From Pyrinomonadaceae bacterium (GTDB lineage: Bacteria; Acidobacteriota; Blastocatellia; Pyrinomonadales; Pyrinomonadaceae), in assembly GCA_014379075.1 (NCBI GenBank), contig JACMMN010000112.1, forward strand, positions 1 through 5,340: a stretch of 5,340 nt of DNA, written 5' to 3'. Position numbers and translations under genes: made by a program. Under the pieces are notes generated by a model. The model made no database searches, was not told the DNA's origin, and was given only the letters and a program-made list of their open reading frames with translations. Of the stretch, positions 1 through 5,340 are shown in pieces; the stretch's first letter is position 1; each line of letters opens with the position of its first letter.

Positions 1-1653
1 GAAGCGCAGGGCAAATTTTACCTCACCTTTTACCAGCCGCTGCCGGAAGGCCGAACGCTGCCGCCGTTCGATCAACTGCAGATCGGCCAGATAGTACAGG
101 AAATTCCAGCGCCGACAGCATTGATCGTAACAGAAAAAGGCACGGCAACATCCATCGCTGCCGATGGAGAAATTCCATACCGGCTGACGCCTGGCGAACG
201 AAGTGATTACGCCGATCTATCCGGCCGTGATAATGCATTCGGCACGATTGATTACAGCATAAACCCACCATGGGTTTTCGCCGGCACTCAGGTAACGCTC
301 GAACAGATAGGCCTCGGGGACGCCCGTCCGGTGAAGAGGGAAGCCAAACGCGTTACGACGGCGGCAATGGGCTGCCCGAACTGCGGCGGTCCGCTGGCCC
401 TTATCGCTCCGGATAAGGCTGAACGCGTAACTTGCCCGAACTGCAATTCCCTGCTCGATGTCAATCAGGGCAATCTTTCGTTTCTTAAAGCCCTGACGCC
501 GTCGCAGGCCGATCAGAATTTTGTTCTGCCAGTCGGTGCCGAAGGTGCTTTCCCGGGAGACGTAAAATTCAAGATCATAGGTGCTGTCGTGCGAAGCGTT
601 TACATCGACGGCGTGCATTATTACTGGCACGAATACCTGCTTTACAATCCGATAATCGGTTTCCGCTGGCTGGTGCATTCGGACAACCACTGGAATTTTG
701 TCGAACCGGTAAATCCCGCCGAAGTACAGGCCAGCGGAACCAGCATTTCGGTCACTTCTGTTCCGTCTGCGATTGTTTATAACGGCAAGACCTACAAGAT
801 CTTTCAAGATTCTCCAGCGGTTGTCGAATTTGTAAAAGGCGAGTTCTATTGGCGTGTCGAACAGGGAGAAACTGTGCGGGCGATCGATTACATAGCCGCT
901 CCAGTGATGCTGTCGCAGGAAGTAACGGGAAATGAAATGACTTGGTCGGCCGGCGTTTATATGACGAACGCCGAGATCGAAAAAGCCTTTGGCGTTTCCG
1001 ATCTCCCTAAACCGTGGGGCGTGGGGCCGAACCAGCCGTTCACCGGGCAATTTTATTACACCTGGGGATTCCTTCCGCTCGCCCTGTTGTTCGTCGTCGC
1101 GGTGTTTATGATCCCGTTCAGCGGATTGTCGAGCACGGTTTTATCGCAAGAGGTCACGCTGCCGCCGATGGTCAACCCGACAACACCGCAAACAATCTTC
1201 AGCCAATCTTTCGATGTTAAGGCGAACCGGAACATCAAGATCACGGCCTCGGCTCCGGTCAGCAATTCGTTCGCCGATCTAGATATCGACCTGGTTAACG
1301 ATCAAAGCCAAGAGGTTGAATCCGTTAATGTTCCGATCGAGTATTATACGGGAACGGACAGTGACGGCAGTTGGAGCGAAGGCGGGCCGACGCAGGACGC
1401 GACTATGTCTTCGTTGCCGGCGGGCAAATATACTTTGCGAGTTGAAGGAACGTGGTCGAATACGACGCAGGCGATGCCAGTCACGGTCAAGGTCGAGCAG
1501 AATGTAGCTCGTGGTGTGAATTTCATTTGCGCTTTGATAATTCTGGCAATCGTTCCGATTTTGGGTCTAATCAGAAAGATATCGTTCGAATCGCGAAGGT
1601 GGAAGGATAGTATGTTCACCGTGAGTTCGACGGAGAATTCCGATGAGGAGTGA
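1..1653 (+). CDS. DUF4178 domain membrane protein with zinc ribbon (5' partial)
   Basis: The reading frame is open from base 1 to a TGA at 1651-1653 (550 codons visible), so the true start lies upstream; a TTG at 121 is only an internal codon. Numbering residues from base 1: the end of a first DUF4178 domain (EAQGKFYLTF at the edge; YADLSG at 70-75; GTIDY at 81-85); a zinc ribbon with CPNC pairs at C125/C128 and C145/C148; a second DUF4178 domain at about 174-335 with the family-like YWHEYLLYNP (208 on), FRWL and HW (230-231); a membrane helix at about 355-373; a beta-rich, Ser/Thr/Asp-rich segment at about 380-503 including DSDGSWSEGG; a second helix at about 506-525; and a basic tail. Positive charge after helix 2 puts both ends in the cytoplasm and the beta-rich part outside. 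DUF4178 has no established biochemical role that I know of. Co-occurrence with DUF350 and aminopropyltransferase genes is a recurring pattern as I recall it. A sensor or scaffold role is inference. Confidence 0.9.
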   Translation, partial: EAQGKFYLTFYQPLPEGRTLPPFDQLQIGQIVQEIPAPTALIVTEKGTATSIAADGEIPYRLTPGERSDYADLSGRDNAFGTIDYSINPPWVFAGTQVTLEQIGLGDARPVKREAKRVTTAAMGCPNCGGPLALIAPDKAERVTCPNCNSLLDVNQGNLSFLKALTPSQADQNFVLPVGAEGAFPGDVKFKIIGAVVRSVYIDGVHYYWHEYLLYNPIIGFRWLVHSDNHWNFVEPVNPAEVQASGTSISVTSVPSAIVYNGKTYKIFQDSPAVVEFVKGEFYWRVEQGETVRAIDYIAAPVMLSQEVTGNEMTWSAGVYMTNAEIEKAFGVSDLPKPWGVGPNQPFTGQFYYTWGFLPLALLFVVAVFMIPFSGLSSTVLSQEVTLPPMVNPTTPQTIFSQSFDVKANRNIKITASAPVSNSFADLDIDLVNDQSQEVESVNVPIEYYTGTDSDGSWSEGGPTQDATMSSLPAGKYTLRVEGTWSNTTQAMPVTVKVEQNVARGVNFICALIILAIVPILGLIRKISFESRRWKDSMFTVSSTENSDEE

Positions 1654-1723
1654 GGTTTTAACGTTATATTTGAGCTTTCTTTAACTCTATGAAAACTCCT
1701 AACTCAAGCAAACTACTAAATTT

Positions 1724-1873
1724 ATGTTTAAAATAATCTATCTTGTATTGGCGATGGGGGTTTTGCTGGCGTACTCGGCATCCGCGTGGTTCGGCTGGGA
1801 GCTTGCTAATTCGGGCAGCCGTTCACGGCTCGGCGTGCCGTTTATATATACGGGTTTTCGGGGAGGAAAATAG
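1724..1873 (+). CDS. Small membrane or secreted peptide, 49 aa, unrecognised
   Basis: ATG at 1724 opens 49 codons ending in TAG at 1871-1873, directly followed by the ATG of the DUF350 gene at 1874. An in-frame stop at 1700-1702 leaves this ATG as the obvious start, though no clear Shine-Dalgarno precedes it. The protein begins MFKIIYLVLAMGVLLAYSAS: one Lys, then a hydrophobic stretch at about 4-20, then a more polar, basic tail with FGWELANSGSRSR (23-35) and ending FRGGK. It could be a single-pass membrane peptide. It could also be a secreted peptide cut after an Ala-Ser-Ala site at residues 19-21, leaving 28 residues with a net positive charge. The last codons (R-G-G-K) also form the ribosome binding site of the next gene, so those residues may be fixed by that role. 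Same-strand position, the exact stop-start junction and a coherent signal-like N-terminus argue that it is real. I do not recognise a family. Confidence 0.72.
   Translation: MFKIIYLVLAMGVLLAYSASAWFGWELANSGSRSRLGVPFIYTGFRGGK
1861..1866 (+). promoter_or_regulatory. Shine-Dalgarno site of the DUF350 gene
   Basis: GGGAGG ends 7 bases before the ATG at 1874 and lies inside the last codons of the 49-codon ORF. It selects ATG 1874 over the in-frame ATG at 1883. With the stop and start codons touching, translation of the two genes is probably coupled. It is the only strong ribosome binding site I see before a start in the window. Confidence 0.75.
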
Positions 1874-2122
1874 ATGATAAGAATGATTCCAAATGCATTG
1901 GGAGTTATCGTTAAGCTCGATCAATTGTTGGAAACACTGGTAACGACGCTGATTTTCGTTTCGATCGGGATAGTATTTTTTGCTATCGCCTACGGAATTC
2001 TGAGCAAGATATTTAATATTCACAAAGAGATCGAGGAAGATCAAAACACTGCTCTCGGCCTTGTGATCGGGTCGATCATGATCGGCCTGGCGATAATCAT
2101 CGCCGCCGCGATCCACGGATAA
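1874..2122 (+). CDS. DUF350 family small membrane protein
   Basis: An 82-residue protein with two hydrophobic helices (about residues 22-45 and 65-80) separated by a polar linker. The linker and following segment (HKEIEEDQNTALGLVIGS, then IGLAIIIAAAIHG) match the DUF350 signature of an acidic patch, DQNTA and a Gly/Ile-rich helix. DUF350 is an uncharacterised inner-membrane family; E. coli YjfL is a member with about 130 residues. Known members carry one or more copies of the motif, and this one has a single copy, so it probably acts as an oligomer or with partners (inference). The start at 1874 is fixed by GGGAGG at 1861-1866. The gene sits between a DUF4178 gene and an aminopropyltransferase gene, which supports a role in the same membrane-linked polyamine system. 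Channel, transporter and scaffold roles all remain open. Confidence 0.88.
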   Translation: MIRMIPNALGVIVKLDQLLETLVTTLIFVSIGIVFFAIAYGILSKIFNIHKEIEEDQNTALGLVIGSIMIGLAIIIAAAIHG

Positions 2123-2128
2123 GTGAAT

Positions 2129-2200
2129 CGGAGACGCGGTGACGCCGAGACACGGAGAGATTTTCTCCCCCGTCTCCGCGTCTGATTTTCTCCGTGTCTC
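2129..2200 (+). repeat. Interleaved inverted repeats in the spacer before the aminopropyltransferase gene
   Basis: The 83-bp spacer 2123-2205 holds three perfect inverted pairs: GAGACACGGAGA (2147-2158) with TCTCCGTGTCTC (2189-2200), AGACGCGG (2132-2139) with CCGCGTCT (2176-2183), and CGGAGACG (2129-2136) with CGTCTCCG (2171-2178). The first two pairs are interleaved, so in RNA they would form alternative hairpins or a pseudoknot. GAGACGCGG (2131-2139) and GAGACACGG (2147-2155) are also near-identical direct repeats 16 bases apart. The left half is purine-rich and the right half pyrimidine-rich. The right arm ends 5 bases before ATG 2206. No T-run follows, so it is not a classical terminator. 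It resembles a short dispersed extragenic repeat, possibly acting on mRNA processing or translation; the dispersed nature cannot be shown from one window. Confidence 0.8.
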
Positions 2201-2205
2201 AGATT

Positions 2206-3726
2206 ATGAAACGCACCCCGTTACTATTTCTCAACGTCATAATCATCGCTACTTGCGGCTTGATCTACGAGCTGCTTGCTGCAACGCTTTCCAGCTATGT
2301 TCTCGGCGATTCCGTAACGCAATTTTCGCTGGTGATCGGCATTTATCTTTTCGCGATGGGCATCGGTTCGTGGGTTTCGCGGTTCATCGATAAGCACGTG
2401 GCCGAAAAATTCGTCGATATCGAACTCGCTGTTGCGGTTATCGGCGGTTTCTCCGCACCACTTCTTTTTCTTACTTTTGCAAACATTTCCTATTTCGGCA
2501 TTGTGCTTTACAGCATGGTTTTTATGATCGGCATGCTGGTCGGGCTTGAGATTCCTTTGTTGATGCGGATACTCAAGGATGAACTTGAATTTAAGGACCT
2601 TGTCTCAAAAGTGCTGGCTCTCGATTATATCGGAGCCCTTGCAGCTTCGCTGCTGTTCCCGCTGTTCCTGGTTCCGCGACTTGGGTTAAACCGTACTTCC
2701 CTTCTTTTCGGTATGCTGAACGCGGCCGTCGCTCTCTGGGCTACATGGCTGCTCGAACCACTGATAAAACGAAACCTGACGATACTGAGGATCAAAGGCT
2801 TCGTCGTGATCGTCCTTCTACTGATTGCATTTATAAAAGCGGATTCACTGACAACGCTAGCGGAAGATGGGCTTTTTACAGATAACATCATCTATGCAAA
2901 AAGCTCGGCTTACCAGCGGATCGTCGTAACGAAAGGCAAGACCGGATATGCCCTTTTTCTCAACGGTAATCTCCAGTTCAATTCGTTTGACGAATACCGG
3001 TATCACGAAGCCCTCGTTCACCCGGCGTTTGCCGCTTACGGTGAAAATCCGAAGCGTGTGCTTGTTCTAGGCGGTGGCGACGGTCTTGCGCTTCGCGAGA
3101 TTCTAAAGTACAAATCGGTCGAAAATGTAACGCTTGTCGATCTCGATCCCGGCATGACCGGATTATCAAAGGCACTTCCGGCCTTATCCGAATTGAACAG
3201 AAATGCTTATGAAGACCCGCGTGTCACAGTAACAAACGCCGATGCATTCGTTTGGCTTGATAATACGGAACTCGAGCCCTTCGATGTTGCAATCGTGGAT
3301 TTTCCCGACCCAAATAATTTCGCGCTCGGAAAGCTCTACACCACAAGGTTTTATAATCTCCTCAAAACCAAACTCAGGCCCGATGCTGCGATAGTGATCC
3401 AGTGCACCTCGCCGCTGATCGCGCGAATTTCCTACTGGTGCATTATCAAAACTCTTGAAGCGGCGGGCTTTACAGTTAAACCGTTTCAAACGACTGTGCC
3501 GAGTTTCGGCGTTTGGGGATATGCATTAGCAAAAACGCAGCCATTCGAAGCGCCGTCAAAGCCCTCCGCCGGAATTGAACTGAAATTCCTAAATGATAGA
3601 TCATTCGCCTCAATGTTCGATTTTCCCTCCGATACTGCTTTACCCGCCGAAGAGATCGAAATAAACCGCCTGGATAATCAGGCTTTGGTCCGGTATTACG
3701 AAGCCGAATGGCGGAGATTTGAGTAA
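2206..3726 (+). CDS. speE: Membrane-anchored polyamine aminopropyltransferase (spermidine synthase-like)
   Basis: The 506-residue protein has an N-terminal membrane domain of about seven helices (roughly residues 5-27, 37-57, 68-90, 92-115, 139-160, 163-182, 190-210) with CGLIYELLA and DYIGALAASLLFP, then a spermidine synthase-like catalytic domain. Family motifs are AYQRI, LNGNLQF (252-258), DEYRYHE (262-268), the nucleotide-binding GGGDG (289-293), DLDP (312-315) where the acidic residue after strand 2 should hold the ribose, NADA ending at D346-A347, and DFPDP with D365 and D368 at the catalytic Asp positions. All expected active-site residues appear present. The family moves an aminopropyl group from decarboxylated S-adenosylmethionine to an amine such as putrescine; the actual acceptor cannot be read from sequence. 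Soluble SpeE is about 280-310 residues, so the membrane half accounts for the extra length. ATG 2206 is preferred; a GTG at 2194 lies in the repeat arm. Neither has a clear Shine-Dalgarno. Confidence 0.92.
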   Translation: MKRTPLLFLNVIIIATCGLIYELLAATLSSYVLGDSVTQFSLVIGIYLFAMGIGSWVSRFIDKHVAEKFVDIELAVAVIGGFSAPLLFLTFANISYFGIVLYSMVFMIGMLVGLEIPLLMRILKDELEFKDLVSKVLALDYIGALAASLLFPLFLVPRLGLNRTSLLFGMLNAAVALWATWLLEPLIKRNLTILRIKGFVVIVLLLIAFIKADSLTTLAEDGLFTDNIIYAKSSAYQRIVVTKGKTGYALFLNGNLQFNSFDEYRYHEALVHPAFAAYGENPKRVLVLGGGDGLALREILKYKSVENVTLVDLDPGMTGLSKALPALSELNRNAYEDPRVTVTNADAFVWLDNTELEPFDVAIVDFPDPNNFALGKLYTTRFYNLLKTKLRPDAAIVIQCTSPLIARISYWCIIKTLEAAGFTVKPFQTTVPSFGVWGYALAKTQPFEAPSKPSAGIELKFLNDRSFASMFDFPSDTALPAEEIEINRLDNQALVRYYEAEWRRFE

Positions 3727-3735
3727 GAATTTCTG

Positions 3736-5340
3736 ATGTACTTGACTCGAAGAGAAATTCTGAGTGCCTTCCTTGGAGCACAGATCGCAATCGCGGCATG
3801 CCGGCAAAATTCCGCGCCCAAATTTCCCGCGGGTGAGATAGTCGGCGCCAACGTCAGCCTCGGTCATATCCTTCGAGAAAATCGCAGCTTTGAAGTTTTG
3901 GCCGATAACTGGGAAACGGTGAAGGTTGCTGTAATCGGCGCCGGTATCGCTGGTCTATCCGCTGGGTGGAAATTCGGAAGAAAGGATTTCGACGATTTTG
4001 TTATTTTGGAATTGGAAAAGGATGTCGGAGGTACATCGCAGAGTTCTAGCGGAAATCCGGTTTCTTACCCATGGGGAGCGCATTATTTGCCGGTTCCGTT
4101 TCAGGAGAATATCGAGTTAATTTCGTTGCTTGATGAAATGTCGCTGATTGAAGGCCGTGGTAATAATGGCGAAGTAATAATTAAGGAGCAGTTTCTCTGC
4201 CGCGAGCCGGAAGAGCGGGTTTTTTACAAAGGCCGGTGGTACGACGGCCTTTATCTGAGTGTCGGAGCGAACGACGAAGATAAAAGCCAGTATCTCGAGT
4301 TTCAAAAGCACGTTAATTTTTGGGTGAAATGGCGTGACGCAAACGGCAGAAGGGCGTTTGTCGTACCTCTGGCAAATTGTTCGACAGATGCGGAGACAAC
4401 TGATCTCGATAAAATCACATTTGCCGAATGGCTGCGGCAGAAAGGCTTTACATCCGAACGTCTACTCTGGTACTGCGATTATGCCTGCCGCGATGATTAT
4501 GGACTAAAACTCGACCAGGCTTCGGCTTGGGCCGGACTTTTTTACTTTTGCTCACGGGTACGAAAATCCGGCGAGGAATCACAGGCTTTTATCACATTTC
4601 CCGAAGGCAATGGACGATTCGTTAATCACTTGGCTGAAAAGGTTAAATCGAATATTCGCAAATCGCACACAGTTGTTTCGGTGATACCGAATGATGAAGG
4701 TGTCGATGTAGTTTGTTTGAACGGTAGTGAGATCAAAGGTTTTCATTGCGAAAAAGTGATATTTGCCTCGCCGATGTTTACCGCTCCGTATGTAGTTCGC
4801 GGATTCAATGAAGCTCCTCCGTTTGCCGCAAACGATTTTCAGCATACTGCCTGGTTTGTCGCCAATCTGTTTCTAAAAGATCGGCCAAAGCCGCGTTTCG
4901 TTAAGGATTTTCCGCTCGCATGGGATAACGTTCTTTACGAAAGCCCTTCGCTCGGCTATGTAAACGCGACGCACCAAAAAGGTATAGATTACGGCCCGGC
5001 GATCTGGACTTACTATTACCCAATGTGCGCCGAGGATAATGGCCGGACGAAGCTTTTCAACTACGAATGGAAGGACCTCGCCGACGTCTGCCTGACCGAC
5101 ATCGCCCGCGCCCACCCGGAAATTTATGAACTCTGCGAAAGAATCGATATAATGCGCTGGGGCCACGCAATGATATCACCCCGGCCGAATTTTATCAGGA
5201 GCGGAGTACGTGAAAAGGCAATGCAGCCATATCGCAATATTCATTTTGCACACACCGATCTCAGCGGAATCGCGTTATTTGAAGAAGCCTTCTATCATGG
5301 ATTACGAGCAGCCGGTCAGGTGATGAGGCAGAAACACGGC
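3736..5340 (+). CDS. FAD-dependent amine-oxidase-like oxidoreductase, Tat-type lipoprotein (3' partial)
   Basis: ATG 3736 lies 9 bases after the upstream stop and the frame is open for 535 codons to the window edge. The N-terminus MYLTRREILSAFLGAQIAIA then A-C22 combines a Tat-like twin-arginine (TRREIL, R5-R6) with a lipobox (IAAC, C22), suggesting export of a folded flavoprotein and lipid anchoring. A spacer leads to the FAD-binding fold: VAVIGAGIAGLS with G68, G70 and G73, acidic E92/E94 ending strand 2, and GG (98-99). Further motifs are YPWGAHYLP (111-119), WYCDYACRDDYG (245-256) and, near the end, HTDLSGIALFEEAFYHG (506-522), where amine-oxidase-type flavoproteins have their C-terminal FAD contact. 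With that motif present, only a short tail should be missing. The substrate is unknown; oxidation of a polyamine or related amine is suggested by the adjacent aminopropyltransferase gene only. A desaturase or protoporphyrinogen-oxidase-like role is the main alternative. Translation is probably coupled to the upstream gene; no strong ribosome binding site is seen. Confidence 0.87.
   Translation, partial: MYLTRREILSAFLGAQIAIAACRQNSAPKFPAGEIVGANVSLGHILRENRSFEVLADNWETVKVAVIGAGIAGLSAGWKFGRKDFDDFVILELEKDVGGTSQSSSGNPVSYPWGAHYLPVPFQENIELISLLDEMSLIEGRGNNGEVIIKEQFLCREPEERVFYKGRWYDGLYLSVGANDEDKSQYLEFQKHVNFWVKWRDANGRRAFVVPLANCSTDAETTDLDKITFAEWLRQKGFTSERLLWYCDYACRDDYGLKLDQASAWAGLFYFCSRVRKSGEESQAFITFPEGNGRFVNHLAEKVKSNIRKSHTVVSVIPNDEGVDVVCLNGSEIKGFHCEKVIFASPMFTAPYVVRGFNEAPPFAANDFQHTAWFVANLFLKDRPKPRFVKDFPLAWDNVLYESPSLGYVNATHQKGIDYGPAIWTYYYPMCAEDNGRTKLFNYEWKDLADVCLTDIARAHPEIYELCERIDIMRWGHAMISPRPNFIRSGVREKAMQPYRNIHFAHTDLSGIALFEEAFYHGLRAAGQVMRQKHG

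Noticed and set aside
121..123. TTG as the start of the first gene
   Set aside because: The frame is open upstream to base 1 and the upstream codons encode DUF4178-like sequence (EAQGKFYLTF), so this is an internal Leu codon.
217..1050. A 277-codon open frame on the - strand
   Set aside because: It lies entirely antisense to the DUF4178 gene, whose motifs are clear. The minus-strand protein shows no recognisable domain and is rich in Arg and His, as expected for a complement-strand shadow.
1654..1723. A promoter in the AT-rich 70-base gap, with TTGAGC at 1670-1675 as a -35 box
   Set aside because: No acceptable -10 box lies at normal spacing; AT richness alone is not enough.
1643..1736. Two tiny frames (ATG 1643, 13 codons; ATG 1689, 15 codons) and an AGGAG at the end of the first gene
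   Set aside because: They are too short and featureless to support. The AGGAG at 1646-1650 has no start codon at a usable distance with a lasting frame.
2147..2200. The 12-base inverted repeat as a rho-independent terminator
   Set aside because: No T-run follows the right arm and the loop is 30 bases long; the sequence runs straight into the next gene.
2139..2393. An 84-codon + strand frame spanning the spacer and the start of the aminopropyltransferase gene
   Set aside because: It overlaps the membrane domain of the real gene out of frame, starts inside the repeat and shows no coherent protein features.
4117..5166. Three minus-strand open frames of 64-97 codons
   Set aside because: All are antisense to the FAD oxidoreductase frame, which runs open and motif-rich through the whole region.

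Overview
The window is a four-to-five gene segment transcribed entirely from the + strand, with short intergenic gaps and the look of one operon. Moderate GC, zinc-ribbon DUF4178 and DUF350 proteins, a membrane-type aminopropyltransferase and a lipoprotein-type FAD oxidoreductase fit a Gram-negative, soil-type bacterium. Acidobacteriota (Blastocatellia-like) is my best guess, but there is no rRNA or other phylogenetic marker here, so the placement is tentative.

Layout: (1) 1-1653, the 3' part of a large DUF4178 membrane protein whose start lies upstream of the window; (2) 1724-1873, a 49-codon ORF for a tiny membrane or secreted peptide; (3) 1874-2122, a one-repeat DUF350 membrane protein whose ATG directly follows the stop of the small ORF; (4) 2123-2205, an 83-bp spacer filled by a compact set of interleaved inverted repeats; (5) 2206-3726, a 506-residue polyamine aminopropyltransferase (spermidine synthase-like) with an N-terminal multi-pass membrane domain; (6) 3736-5340, an FAD-dependent, amine-oxidase-like protein with a Tat-like lipoprotein signal, open at the right edge but nearly complete.

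How the genes may work together: the aminopropyltransferase would use decarboxylated S-adenosylmethionine to build a polyamine at the membrane, and the FAD protein may oxidise a polyamine or related amine outside the cytoplasm. The DUF4178 protein joins cytoplasmic domains and a zinc ribbon to an extracytoplasmic beta-rich domain and could be a sensor or scaffold. DUF350 adds a small membrane partner. In E. coli a DUF350 gene (yjfL) sits beside yjfC, a glutathionylspermidine-synthase-like gene, and yjfJ, a PspA-family gene. That supports a link between polyamine chemistry and the membrane or envelope, but the precise function of this set is not established and the pathway proposed here is inference.

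No tRNA, rRNA, CRISPR array, transposase or convincing terminator was seen. No gene-free stretch exceeds 83 bp.
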